A DNA stretch of 22,178 nt from Clostridium disporicum (GCF_001405015.1 NZ_CYZX01000031.1:1-22178), one strand, 5' to 3'. Positions 14,093-22,090 are shown, numbered from the stretch's first letter. Numbers and translations: made by a program. The notes: generated by a model from the sequence alone, not told the origin.

Positions 14093-14848
14093 ATGATTGA
14101 TATACACTCGCATATTATACCAGGAATTGATGATGGGGCAAAAAATGAGGAAATGGCATTAGAAATGTTAAGAATAGCTGAAAGATGTGGCACTAAAAAG
14201 ATAGTGGCAACTCCTCATTTTATGAGAGGAAGATTTGATTATGAGTATAGCGAAGTTACTGGAGAAGTAGATAAGCTTAGGAAGTTAGCTAAGGATAATA
14301 ATATAAACATTGAGATATACCAAGGACAAGAGGTTTATTATTCAGATAGAATAATTAAATATTATGATGCAGGGATTATTGGTACAATTAATGGAACAAA
14401 ATATATGTTAATTGAGTTGCCGATGTTAGAGTTTAATTTAGATGAAGTTATCGATAATTTATATGAGTTACAGCTAAAAGGGATAACCCCTATAATAGCT
14501 CATCCTGAAAGATATAGACCATTTATAAAGAAACCATCATTAATAAACAAGCTAATAAATGATGGATGTTTATTCCAACTTAATGCTGGAAGTGTTACAG
14601 GTGGATTTGGTAAAGATGTTAAGAAAACAGCTGAAATTTATTTGATGAATAGAGTTTATAATTTTGTAGGTTCTGATGGGCATAGAGATAGTAAGAGAGA
14701 TACTGATTTAACTAAATTTTTAAATATAGTAGAAAAAGAAGATATAAGTTTATTCAAAGAGTCTTCAGAAGCTATGTTAAATAATGAAGAGGTTGAGTTT
14801 GTAGGAAATACTATTAAAGAAAGAAAGAAGATATTAGGAATTTTTTAA
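14093..14848 (+). CDS. PHP-family protein-tyrosine phosphatase (CpsB/YwqE/Wzb-like)
   Basis: A manganese-dependent phosphatase that removes phosphate from CpsD-type tyrosine kinases and so tunes capsule or exopolysaccharide synthesis. The 251-residue protein has the PHP motifs: MIDIHSHIIPGIDDGA at 1-16 (metal-binding His4 and His6), VATPHF at about 38-43, a central QGQEVYY, IIAHPERY at about 138-145, and FVGSDGHRDS near 200 holding the last metal ligands. GAGAGGGATA precedes the ATG. It is a single-gene unit closed by a strong terminator. Its expected kinase partner is the interrupted gene at 20152, about 5 kb downstream; the two are normally adjacent, so the locus may have been split by insertions. 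Confidence 0.9.
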   Translation: MIDIHSHIIPGIDDGAKNEEMALEMLRIAERCGTKKIVATPHFMRGRFDYEYSEVTGEVDKLRKLAKDNNINIEIYQGQEVYYSDRIIKYYDAGIIGTINGTKYMLIELPMLEFNLDEVIDNLYELQLKGITPIIAHPERYRPFIKKPSLINKLINDGCLFQLNAGSVTGGFGKDVKKTAEIYLMNRVYNFVGSDGHRDSKRDTDLTKFLNIVEKEDISLFKESSEAMLNNEEVEFVGNTIKERKKILGIF

Positions 14849-14905
14849 GTTTGATATGATAAATGGGGCTGTCTATTTAGATAGATGGATTACAAAATAA
14901 TAAAA

Positions 14906-14942
14906 GGACAGGTTGTATATAGTTATATAACTTGTCCTTTTT
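14906..14942. terminator. Strong terminator between the phosphatase gene and the lgt-like gene
   Basis: A stem of about 14 bp (GGACAGGTTGTATA with TATATAACTTGTCC, two G-T pairs) is followed by TTTTT and preceded by AAAA. It probably works in both directions for the convergent genes. Confidence 0.88.
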
Positions 14943-14999
14943 GTATATATAAGAATGAAAATTATAGTTTTAATGCAAGGTATATAATATTGTTATTAA

Positions 15000-15779
15000 T
15001 TACCTTGCATTCGTTACCTTAGTACATAAATTTCTATTAAAAATTAGAATTATAATACTAATAATAAGTATAATTAAGCTAATCCATTGTGATGTTGATA
15101 GTATCCATATTCCACCTCTTGCTGAGTCGTATCGATAAAATTCTATAAAAAAACGAAGAATACTATATGAAATGAAGTAATATAAAATTAGTTTTATTGA
15201 GCCTCTATATTTTAATATTAAATAAAAGAATATCATGGCAAGTAAAAATAATGATATCGCTTCTACTAATTGTATTGGAAATAGATTAACATCACATAAT
15301 GTATAAGGTATATTATGATACTCGATGTTGAAAGGGCCATTATAAGGAATTCCATAGCAACAGCCAGATAGATAGCATCCAATTCTTCCAAAACCATGGA
15401 CTAATGGTATACAGAATATTAATTCTGATAAATATTTTAGTACATCTATTTTATGAATAATTTTAATCAGGTAAATTCCGAGTAGACCACCAATAAAGCC
15501 ACCGTAAAATACAAAGCCACCTTTTATATATGGCTGAATATAATTCCAATCTAAAATTCTAGTAAAATCAATTTCTTTCCTACAAATAAATAAGTATAGC
15601 AATTTAGCTCCTAGCATTCCAAAAGCTAATCCGTATGTTTCAATGAGTATAAAATCGTCTAGGATTAAATTTCTTTTTTTTATTATAAAAAACGCAAAAA
15701 CATTTCCTATAATTAATCCAATAAGTATCATAATACTATAAGATGGAATATTTATATTAAAAAAGCTAAAATAATTCAT
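15000..15779 (-). CDS. Lgt-like (prolipoprotein diacylglyceryl transferase family) membrane protein
   Basis: A 259-residue membrane protein of the Lgt fold, which in the classic enzyme moves diacylglycerol onto the cysteine of prolipoproteins. About seven hydrophobic segments are visible. Family signatures are GGFVFYGGFIGG at about 87-98 and VHGFGRIGCYLSGCCYG at about 127-143. In the classic enzyme the residue after GRxG is an essential-looking asparagine; here it is cysteine (GRIGC), and three cysteines cluster there. This marks a divergent branch whose donor or acceptor may differ, so I do not assign the lgt symbol. AAGGAGA precedes the ATG by 7 bases on the minus strand. It is separated from the DUF4190 gene upstream by a terminator. 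Confidence 0.85.
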   Translation of the reverse strand: MNYFSFFNINIPSYSIMILIGLIIGNVFAFFIIKKRNLILDDFILIETYGLAFGMLGAKLLYLFICRKEIDFTRILDWNYIQPYIKGGFVFYGGFIGGLLGIYLIKIIHKIDVLKYLSELIFCIPLVHGFGRIGCYLSGCCYGIPYNGPFNIEYHNIPYTLCDVNLFPIQLVEAISLFLLAMIFFYLILKYRGSIKLILYYFISYSILRFFIEFYRYDSARGGIWILSTSQWISLIILIISIIILIFNRNLCTKVTNAR

Positions 15780-15799
15780 ATATATCTCCTTAAATAATG

Positions 15800-15844
15800 A
15801 AAAGGCTATCTCAAAATATAGTAACTTTAAATTTTGAGATAGCC
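15800..15844 (-). terminator. Terminator of the DUF4190 gene
   Basis: A perfect 13 bp stem, GGCTATCTCAAAA (15804-15816) with TTTTGAGATAGCC (15832-15844). Read on the minus strand it is followed by TTTT. It lies between the DUF4190 and lgt-like genes, so the latter may depend on partial read-through or its own promoter. Confidence 0.85.
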
Positions 15845-15872
15845 GTTTGAATATTAGTAATGATAATTTTTA

Positions 15873-16118
15873 TTAGTACATTGCTCCTAGGCTTCCAACA
15901 CATGCAACGCAAGCTACATAGAATATAAAGCATAAAACAGTTCCAATAATAGAACATACTAAACCAGCTGTTGCCATGCCTTTTTTTGATTCATCTTTTT
16001 TGCCATAAACACCTAATATGATTCCAACAATACCTATGATTCCACCAAAGAAATTAATTCCACCAAAGAAACTAAAGATAATGGAAACTATTCCAAGTAC
16101 TAGAGAAGCTACTGCCAT
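15873..16118 (-). CDS. Small DUF4190-type membrane protein
   Basis: An 81-residue protein with two hydrophobic halves. The first is ASLVLGIVSIIFSFFGGINFFGGIIGIVGIILGVYG; the second begins at KGMATAGLVCSIIGTVLCFIFYVACVACVG. The repeat of A-G/S-LVLG and the K-rich linker GKKDESKKG is typical of DUF4190 proteins, whose function is unknown. AAAGGAG lies 8 bases before the ATG on the minus strand. It is divergent from the adhesin gene, with 218 bases between them. Confidence 0.75.
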   Translation of the reverse strand: MAVASLVLGIVSIIFSFFGGINFFGGIIGIVGIILGVYGKKDESKKGMATAGLVCSIIGTVLCFIFYVACVACVGSLGAMY

Positions 16119-16177
16119 AAAATACTCCTTTCAAAAATTAATAAAAAGTTAGACATTTAAATATATAAGGTTAATTA

Positions 16178-16206
16178 TTGAAATATTACATGTAATAGAT
16201 TAAATT
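16178..16206 (+). promoter_or_regulatory. Possible adhesin promoter with a 12-bp palindrome in its spacer
   Basis: TTGAAA (16178-16183), a 17-base spacer and TAAATT (16201-16206). The spacer holds the perfect palindrome ATTACATGTAAT (16185-16196), a likely shape for a repressor or activator site between the two divergent genes. The -10 match is weak. Confidence 0.3.
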
Positions 16207-16336
16207 TTTATAAATTTTTAGAGGATACTAAATTTGAAAGAATAAGTAATAATTATATAAAAAATTCTAATACTATTAATAACTGTTAAGTATAACTAAT
16301 AAAAGCTAATGATAAAAAAGTACAGAGGTGATAGTT

Positions 16337-17092
16337 ATGAAAGCTTTTAAATCTTTTCAGTTTAAAGTTATTATTTTAGTATTAGCATTTGTTTTATTAA
16401 GTACAACAGTGAGAGGATTTGCACTTACTAATGAAAATTATAGTGTAGCACCTGAAGGGTTATTTGTAAATACTGAAGATAATATAATAGGTAAATTCTA
16501 TTATGATGATTTTGTTGTTAATGTTCAGAAGATAGTTTCAGCAGCAGGCCTTGGGTATTGTCTTGATTTAGACAAAGATTATCATACTGGAGAGAAGTTT
16601 AAATCTGATGGACCGGCAAATGGTGATATAAATATTATACTATCAAATGGATATCCAAATAGAAGTGTTGAAGAGTTAGGTGTAAATGACGAAGACGAAG
16701 CTTATTTAGCTACTCAGGTTGCATTATGGACTTTGTTTGAAGGGTATAATGTGAAAAAGATTGATACTGGCAATGCTGAAGTTAATGCAGATGCAAGAAA
16801 TATATATAATAATGTAATAAATAATAAAAGATATGAATTAGAAAATGATACAATTCTTTATAGAACTAATGACAGCAATATTCAAGGGATTGTTATATAT
16901 GTTAAACAACCAATAGAGATAAAACCAATACCACCTACAGAATTAGTACCTCCAGTGGTAGTTCCACCAGAAGAAGTAATACCTCCAACAAGTGATGAAA
17001 AACCAACAGTAGACAATAATAATAATACAACTGATGAAGGTACAGCTGGAGTTAGCGATAATATTCAAAATGATGCTCCGCTTGGAAAGTAA
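16337..17092 (+). CDS. Secreted thioester-domain (TQXA) adhesin-like protein
   Basis: A 251-residue exported protein with a thioester domain, the type that forms a Cys-Gln bond used to bind host or surface amines covalently. The signal peptide covers about residues 1-29 (basic start, hydrophobic core, cut near RGFA). Cys75 in GLGYCLDLD and Gln127 in ATQVALWTLFEG are the expected bond partners, and the TQ-x-A signature is present. From about residue 191 the chain is rich in Pro, Val and Asn, like a stalk. It ends NDAPLGK with no LPXTG motif, hydrophobic tail or repeat anchor, so it may be released, truncated or held by another protein. The ATG at 16337 follows AGAGGTG by 6 bases; an upstream GTG overlaps that site. 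Confidence 0.8.
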   Translation: MKAFKSFQFKVIILVLAFVLLSTTVRGFALTNENYSVAPEGLFVNTEDNIIGKFYYDDFVVNVQKIVSAAGLGYCLDLDKDYHTGEKFKSDGPANGDINIILSNGYPNRSVEELGVNDEDEAYLATQVALWTLFEGYNVKKIDTGNAEVNADARNIYNNVINNKRYELENDTILYRTNDSNIQGIVIYVKQPIEIKPIPPTELVPPVVVPPEEVIPPTSDEKPTVDNNNNTTDEGTAGVSDNIQNDAPLGK

Positions 17093-17110
17093 TAATAGAG
17101 GTGAGTAATA

Positions 17111-17776
17111 TTATTGAAGATATGTTTTTAGTTTTTCTAGTGACTTTTTTAATTTTCTCCTAGTTATATGGTAGGTGAGATTATTTTCTTTACAGTATTT
17201 TAAAAGAGAATGAGATTTAGTTAGATAGATTGCATCTATTAAGGTAAGTTCTTCTTTTGAGAGAGTATTAAGAGCAGAGTGTATTCTAGAGAATTCATCA
17301 GATTTGATATAGTTTTCTTCAATATTAATAGGATCTTCAATAAGGTCAATTATTTCTACTGACTCTTCATCGTTGCCCAAAATATTAAGACTTGATTCAG
17401 TATTTCTTTTAATATGGATTCTAGCAAGAGTACCAAATTTATTTCTTATAGAGTTAATAGTATATCCATCAAAGGCATTTAGATTTTTAGAAAGGTCAAA
17501 TTTGTTTATGGCATTAAGAATTGCTATATTGCCTTCTTGATTTAGGTCAGATTTTTCATAATTCTTTAATTTATATATATTACTATATTTATCTACCAGG
17601 GGATAGTACTTATTTATTAAGGTAAGTATTGAACCCTGGTCTTTTTCTTTTGCTTTTTTTAGAGTTTCTACTAAATTTATTTCCTTTTTATAGTGAGAAT
17701 TTACTTTAGGTGATTTTTTAGATGATGTGAATTGATTATTCATATCAAGATTAGAAGTGATATTAGATTTTTTCAT
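17111..17776 (-). CDS. Sigma-70-like RNA polymerase sigma factor, small alternative type
   Basis: A 221-residue protein with sigma region 2 at about residues 45-125: LINKYYPLVDKYSNIYKLKNYEKSDLNQEGNIAILNAINKFDL, then a DGYTINSIRNKFGTLAR segment. The C-terminal third (LSKEELTLIDAIYLTKSHSLLKYCKENNLTYHITRRKLKKSLEKLKTYL) looks like region 4 with a helix-turn-helix. Region 1.1 and most of region 3 are missing, as in small alternative factors. It may switch on nearby surface genes, but no target is shown. I start at the ATG at 17776; AAAGGAG lies about 14 bases upstream, a long spacing, and an earlier in-frame ATG at 17839 has no site. It converges on the adhesin gene with 18 bases between stops. 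Confidence 0.75.
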   Translation of the reverse strand: MKKSNITSNLDMNNQFTSSKKSPKVNSHYKKEINLVETLKKAKEKDQGSILTLINKYYPLVDKYSNIYKLKNYEKSDLNQEGNIAILNAINKFDLSKNLNAFDGYTINSIRNKFGTLARIHIKRNTESSLNILGNDEESVEIIDLIEDPINIEENYIKSDEFSRIHSALNTLSKEELTLIDAIYLTKSHSLLKYCKENNLTYHITRRKLKKSLEKLKTYLQ

Positions 17777-17913
17777 AAATAATAAAAAAGCTCCTTTCAA
17801 TTTCAAAATAAAACATATGTTCTGTATAAAGTATAACATATTTTGGAAATAATATAAAGAGGTAAATAGAAGTATATATTAATTTGGAAAATATAGAAAA
17901 TATTTACTAAATT

Positions 17914-17991
17914 ATGGATAAAAGTTATAATGAGTTCATGTTAAATGAAAAGTTTGATAAAATTAAACAAAGTATTGAAAAAAGGAATTAG
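17914..17991 (+). other. Possible tiny ORF, weakly supported
   Basis: A frame of 25 codons starting ATG reads MDKSYNEFMLNEKFDKIKQS and on, a plausible charged helix. No ribosome binding site is visible before it. It lies in the A/T-rich gap between the divergent sigma factor gene and the 79-residue gene. Confidence 0.2.
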
Positions 17992-18073
17992 CTAAAGTAA
18001 ATATCAAGTTAATAGAAATATAGAATATAAGATTTTAATATAGAAAACTTATGAGAGGGGATATATAAATACT

Positions 18074-18313
18074 ATGAAAGAAGACTTGAAGCTTTATAGA
18101 TGTATTTTCTTAAAAGAGAATAAAAGTTATATTATAGGTAAAGATATCTTTAATTCTAAAATATATTATATTAAAAAGAATGAAGAAACAGAAAACTTTA
18201 GGATTGGGACTGACAATTCTTTTTATGCTATAAAAGAAGAATATGGTACATTATTCAAAAAAGTTATATTAAATGTAATTAATTATGAGAGTGTTATAAA
18301 AATGACTATATAG
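18074..18313 (+). CDS. Hypothetical 79-residue protein
   Basis: I do not recognise a family. The protein is polar and rich in Lys, Glu, Ile and Tyr (MKEDLKLYRCIFLKENKSYIIG at the start). It has no signal peptide or membrane segment and has a pattern of short beta-strands (KSYIIGKDIFNSKIYYIKK). GAGAGGGGA at 18052-18060 is about 13 bases before the ATG, somewhat far. A weak A/T stem with a T run follows the stop, which supports a real transcription unit. Codon use matches its neighbours. Confidence 0.5.
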   Translation: MKEDLKLYRCIFLKENKSYIIGKDIFNSKIYYIKKNEETENFRIGTDNSFYAIKEEYGTLFKKVILNVINYESVIKMTI

Positions 18314-18332
18314 AAAAAGATGTAGTCTTTTT
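18314..18332 (+). terminator. Weak terminator after the 79-residue gene
   Basis: AAAAAGA-TGTAG-TCTTTTT forms a 7 bp stem of mostly A-T pairs running into T residues. Weak because of low GC content. Confidence 0.4.
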
Positions 18333-18559
18333 TTGTCTGCAAAATTAAAATTTTTTGATAATACTATAATTGGAATTTTAATTAACTATTAAGATTTAGA
18401 CATAGCAAACGACATAAATACTAATAAAAATACAAAAAATCGTAAAACAAATTCCGACACACTAGTTTATGAATATTTATGATTTAAGTACAATATTACT
18501 ATTTATATCCTTAATAAAGTAAGAAATGTAGTCTAAGTATAAAGATAAAAAGAAGCGTT

Positions 18560-18598
18560 TTTTTGATTTAATTAAATTTATTTAATTTAAATCAAAAA
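18560..18598. repeat. A/T-only inverted repeat upstream of the capsule promoter
   Basis: TTTTTGATTTAA (18560-18571) and TTAAATCAAAAA (18587-18598) are perfect 12-base arms around 15 bases that can also partly pair. It could be a protein-binding site or structured DNA. The rest of the gap from 18333 to 18657 shows nothing I can name. Confidence 0.45.
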
Positions 18599-18657
18599 TA
18601 ATTTTAAAAATTACTAATAAGGTGTAAATTGGTATAAGTGAAAGGTGTCGAACAAGA

Positions 18658-18686
18658 TTGTCAAAATAATTATTAATTGATATAAT
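18658..18686 (+). promoter_or_regulatory. Promoter of the capsule/exopolysaccharide operon
   Basis: TTGTCA at 18658-18663, exactly 17 bases, then TATAAT at 18681-18686. This near-consensus promoter lies about 65 bases before the first Wzz gene. Confidence 0.85.
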
Positions 18687-18751
18687 TTTTTATGCAAGCT
18701 ATATGAATAGCACTTTTGTATTAGGAAAATAAAACAGAAAAGGAATATTAT

Positions 18752-19423
18752 ATGACGGGATTGCGAGTTGAAAATATTATAAAAGTTTTAAAAGATAATA
18801 TTAGATTAATTATAATATCTACTTTAACCGTAACTTTAGTAGCTGCAATTATAACTTTTTTCTTTATATCACCACAGTATGAAGCTACTACTAAAGTTTT
18901 TATAGGTAAAGAGAATTTTAAAAATGTATCTTCTGATTATACTAATGAAGAGATTACTTTGTATCAAAGATTGCTTAAGACTTATAGTGAGATTTTTAAG
19001 ACAAAGAATCTCATGAGTAAAGCTATAAGCAATGTGGGTGAAGATGTGACTGTAGAAGAGGCTATGAGTAAATCAAGTGCAGTACCTATTTCAGATACTC
19101 AGATTCTTAAGTTAAAGTATGTAAGTGATAGTAAAGAAGAATCTTATAATATGATTTATGGATTAACAGAGGAATTTATGAAACTTTCAAAAACTCTTTA
19201 TCCAAATGGTAATGTATATATTATTCAACAACCAATAATTCCAGTAAACCCTATTGGGCCAAATAAGGTTATGAATATTTTAATTGGCTTAATTTTGGGA
19301 CTAGCTATTGGTATTGGAATAGTTTTATTTAAAGAATTTATTAACAATGTTTTTAAGAGTAAAAGTGAAATTGAAGAGACTTTAGATATACCTTGTTTAG
19401 GTATAATTCCAAATATTAAGTAA
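18752..19423 (+). CDS. Wzz/CpsC-type polysaccharide chain-length regulator, first copy
   Basis: A 223-residue membrane protein of the Wzz family that controls polymer length and activates the partner tyrosine kinase. Transmembrane segments lie at about residues 17-39 and 174-195, with an extracellular loop between them (YEATTKVFIGKENF at its start, ISDTQILKLKYVSD in the middle). PVNPIGPNKVMN before the second segment is the usual proline-rich motif. The cytoplasmic tail (KSKSEIEETLDIPCLGIIPNIK) is the kinase-contact region. AAAGGAA precedes the ATG. It is first in the operon and closely resembles the next gene, so a tandem duplication is likely. Confidence 0.9.
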   Translation: MTGLRVENIIKVLKDNIRLIIISTLTVTLVAAIITFFFISPQYEATTKVFIGKENFKNVSSDYTNEEITLYQRLLKTYSEIFKTKNLMSKAISNVGEDVTVEEAMSKSSAVPISDTQILKLKYVSDSKEESYNMIYGLTEEFMKLSKTLYPNGNVYIIQQPIIPVNPIGPNKVMNILIGLILGLAIGIGIVLFKEFINNVFKSKSEIEETLDIPCLGIIPNIK

Positions 19424-19457
19424 TGATATTATAAAATTTAAAATAGGAGTGAGCTTA

Positions 19458-20135
19458 ATGGAAGAACAAGTGATAAGCATTGAAGAAATTTTTGAAGCTT
19501 TAAAGAAGCGTTGGAAGATGATAGCTTTAATAACTATATTATCTACAGTTATAGCAGGAGTTTTTAGTTTCTTTATAATTGATCCAGTATACGAAGCAAG
19601 TACAAAGCTTTTTGTTGGTAAGGAAGAAAATTCAACAGAAGTATATAACAGTAATGATATAGCTATGTATCAAAAGTTATTAAAGACTTATTCAGAAACA
19701 ATTAAGACTAGAGATTTATTAACAAGTGCAATTAAGGATTCGAAATATGACTTAGAAGTTGGAGCTGTATCAAGTGCTTTAACAGTTGTGCCAGTTACAG
19801 ATACTCAAATATTACAAATAAAGTACCAAAGTAAAGATCCAAAAGAAGCAGAAGTAATGCTTAAAGCTATTTCAAATAATTTTATAAAAACAGCTAAGGA
19901 GTTAGTACCAAACGGTAATGTAAGAGTAATAGAGGCTGTAGAAACTCCAAAGAACCCAGTAAGTCCAAATAAAGTTATGAATATAGCAATAGCTTTTCTT
20001 TTAGGATTAATGGTAAGTGTAGGTTTAGTATTCCTTATGGAATATATGGATAATACATATAAAACTAAAGAGCAATTAGAAAAAGAATTAGAAATACCTG
20101 TACTTGGTATTATTCCAACTATAGATGAAGTTTAG
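19458..20135 (+). CDS. Wzz/CpsC-type polysaccharide chain-length regulator, second copy
   Basis: A 225-residue paralogue of the preceding protein, with the same layout: transmembrane segments at about 21-43 and 176-197, a loop beginning YEASTKLFVGKEEN, VPVTDTQILQIKYQSKD in the middle, TPKNPVSPNKVMN before the second segment, and a tail ending LEIPVLGIIPTIDEV. The pair may form mixed complexes or set two chain lengths. I use the ATG at 19458, 8 bases after GGAG; an in-frame GTG at 19449 overlaps that site. It ends 16 bases before the kinase gene, whose ribosome binding site directly follows its stop. Confidence 0.91.
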   Translation: MEEQVISIEEIFEALKKRWKMIALITILSTVIAGVFSFFIIDPVYEASTKLFVGKEENSTEVYNSNDIAMYQKLLKTYSETIKTRDLLTSAIKDSKYDLEVGAVSSALTVVPVTDTQILQIKYQSKDPKEAEVMLKAISNNFIKTAKELVPNGNVRVIEAVETPKNPVSPNKVMNIAIAFLLGLMVSVGLVFLMEYMDNTYKTKEQLEKELEIPVLGIIPTIDEV

Positions 20136-20151
20136 GGAGGTGCAGTAAAAA

Positions 20152-20434
20152 ATGTTTGTTGTTGAAAAGAAACCAAAGTCTATAGCAGCAGAAGCTTATA
20201 GAACTCTTAGAACTAATATTCAATATTCTTCTTTTGATAAAGAGTACAGAACAATAGTAATTACAAGCTCAGAACCAGGGGAAGGTAAAACTGTAACAGC
20301 AGGAAACTTGGCTTTAGCATTAGCTCAAGGAGAAAGTAAGGTGCTTTTATTAGACTGTGATATGAGAAAGCCATCAGTACATAAGAACTTTAGAATATCA
20401 AATGAAAGTGGATTAACAGATCTTTTATTACATA
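20152..20434 (+). pseudogene. CpsD/Wze-type tyrosine kinase, interrupted by an insertion sequence
   Basis: The N-terminal 94 codons of a bacterial tyrosine autokinase that, with the Wzz-like proteins, controls capsule or exopolysaccharide assembly. Visible parts are SIAAEAYRTLRTNIQYSS at the start, Walker A SSEPGEGKT (about 39-47), Walker A' LLLDCDMRKP (65-74) and SNESGLTDLLL. Family members run to about 220-240 residues, so Walker B and the C-terminal tyrosine cluster are missing. The insertion sequence begins at 20435, and its first bases supply three foreign residues and the stop TAG. GGGAGGTG precedes the ATG. The rest of the gene may lie beyond the window. The fragment should be inactive as a kinase. 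Confidence 0.9.
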
Positions 20435-20459
20435 GGCTCTGTTAGATTAAATTGTTGAT
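20435..20459 (+). repeat. Left terminal inverted repeat of the insertion sequence
   Basis: GGCTCTGTTAGA followed by six variable bases and TGTTGAT; pairs with 22154-22178. Confidence 0.88.
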
Positions 20460-20471
20460 TTGATACATAAT

Positions 20472-20497
20472 AAAGGTTGTCCAATAAGACAACCTTT
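20472..20497 (-). terminator. Hairpin at the end of the passenger gene, possible terminator
   Basis: A perfect 10 bp stem, AAAGGTTGTC with GACAACCTTT, and a six-base loop. It sits 33 bases after the lipoprotein stop. The T run on the minus strand is short, so termination is plausible but not certain; it may also stop outside transcription from entering the element. Confidence 0.5.
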
Positions 20498-20529
20498 ATT
20501 TACTTATTATATTATAATAAATTTAATTT

Positions 20530-20958
20530 TTAATATCCAAAATCATCAATTTTCCAAACATTATTTTTACTATCTCTTATTAATATCCATTGATAATCTG
20601 AATATGTTGTATTTGGGTTTAAGACTGGATTATCACCAGAACCATCGACATCAAAATTTGATAATAGAATAATAACATTCTCTTCTTTAACTCCATTTGT
20701 TAATCCACGTCCATTTTCTAAGTAACTATCAATTAAATAATTAGACTTTTCCTCATCATACCATATCTTTGTTAAGGTAGCCCCTGGAAAACTAAAATTA
20801 CTCTTTACATTTTGGATAGCATTTTCTATTTCGTCTTTAGAAAATTTAGTAGATTTGCTAACTTCAATTAAAATATCATTAGATACACTTCCTTTGTTAC
20901 AAGCCACTAATGAAAATACTGATAAAAGACAACAAAACAATATAATAATTTTTTTCAT
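20530..20958 (-). CDS. Small lipoprotein (DUF4829-like), passenger gene of the insertion sequence
   Basis: A 142-residue exported lipoprotein. The signal peptide MKKIIILFCCLLSVFSLVA ends in a lipobox with Cys20 (LVAC-NKGS). The C-terminal part (NVIILLSNFDVDGSG, then LNPNTTYSDYQWILIRDSKNNVWKIDDFGY) fits DUF4829-type proteins as I remember them; the function is unknown. The ATG at 20958 is chosen because AAGGGGG is 9 bases before it and it starts the signal peptide; the longer frame from 20994 has no sense as a start. It lies 97 bases after the transposase gene on the same strand, wholly inside the terminal repeats, so it moves with the element. Confidence 0.8.
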   Translation of the reverse strand: MKKIIILFCCLLSVFSLVACNKGSVSNDILIEVSKSTKFSKDEIENAIQNVKSNFSFPGATLTKIWYDEEKSNYLIDSYLENGRGLTNGVKEENVIILLSNFDVDGSGDNPVLNPNTTYSDYQWILIRDSKNNVWKIDDFGY

Positions 20959-21055
20959 GTATACATGCCCCCTTTTTATACAAGTTATAAACAATAATAA
21001 CTCTATATAATATTTTACATAAATTAATATAAATTATCAATTTTTTACATTAACA

Positions 21056-22090
21056 TTATATAATATTAGTTTCTCTTTCCTTATATCCTTTAATCTTTGT
21101 GTCAACAAAAGGTATTATACTATGGATAAGCATATTCTTTGTCTTTATAACCTCTTTATCACTACTAAAACTTTGTAGCCATTTATACCAGCTCATATAG
21201 TTGTTTAAGAACTTAGTAGACACCCCTTTAAATCTATACATCCAAATCTTAAGATTGCTATGTAATGAATTAACATGATTTATGTGGTATATATCATTTT
21301 TATAATGCCCTCTTGCTATCCTCTTATGGTCTAATTGAAGGTCTTTAGCAAATTGTATATATGATTTATGACTATCTGTACAGATTATTGAGGTAGAATC
21401 TATACGCCCTTCATAAAGCCTTTCAAGTGCATTATAAGTAACCCTTCCTTTGCATAAGGGTTCTAATATTATATTTCCATTCCTATCTATTGCTGTTGCT
21501 ATACAAATCTGTTCATTGCTTATACCACGTTTCTTAATTTGTTTACCTCTTTTTCGAGCAGGTCTCGGCATTTTAAACCCACTCTTTTTATGATTTCCCT
21601 TAAAAGATTCGGCAACGAACGTTTCGTCCATTTCTACTATGCCATCTACATCCCCAACACCCATAAATGCTCTTATACAATCAAGAACTTTATGCCTCAT
21701 ATAAAATGATGTTTTAACACAGACACCTACATTCTCAGCATTCTTTCTTATAGAAAATCCTATAATCATGCCTTTAACATACTCAATCCATGTTTGTAAA
21801 GGTAACTTAGTGCAAGATAATGCAGATTTAGTTAAATCGTTAAAGGACTTTTTGCATGAGTGACATAAATAACGTTGCTTACCTTTTAGTTTACCGTTCT
21901 TTACTACAGAAGTAGATTCACAATGAGGACAACATTGACCTTTACTAAATCTTGATTCTCTAAACTCTTTATTAAGACTTCCATTAGATGAACCAAGGGT
22001 TAGCATTTCGCCTATATAGTTAAATAATTCTCTTAATTGATATTCGCTAAGTGATGTTATATCTGACTTTATATTTGAAATAGTTGCCAT
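21056..22090 (-). CDS. IS1595-family transposase with ISXO2-like domain
   Basis: A 344-residue transposase. A zinc ribbon is visible near residues 53-79 (CPHCES and CHSCKKSF). The catalytic core starts at VEMDET (about 153-158, first Asp) and has TDSHKSY (second Asp). The third position usually lies in a VNxxE or related motif; here it reads HVNSLHSNLKIW, so Asn or His rather than Glu may serve, as in some branches of this family. RFKGVSTKFLNNYMSWYKWLQ near the end is typical. I start at the ATG at 22090, 8 bases after GGAGG; a TTG at 22105 would run through that site. The frame is intact, so the element could be active. Confidence 0.92.
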   Translation of the reverse strand: MATISNIKSDITSLSEYQLRELFNYIGEMLTLGSSNGSLNKEFRESRFSKGQCCPHCESTSVVKNGKLKGKQRYLCHSCKKSFNDLTKSALSCTKLPLQTWIEYVKGMIIGFSIRKNAENVGVCVKTSFYMRHKVLDCIRAFMGVGDVDGIVEMDETFVAESFKGNHKKSGFKMPRPARKRGKQIKKRGISNEQICIATAIDRNGNIILEPLCKGRVTYNALERLYEGRIDSTSIICTDSHKSYIQFAKDLQLDHKRIARGHYKNDIYHINHVNSLHSNLKIWMYRFKGVSTKFLNNYMSWYKWLQSFSSDKEVIKTKNMLIHSIIPFVDTKIKGYKERETNII

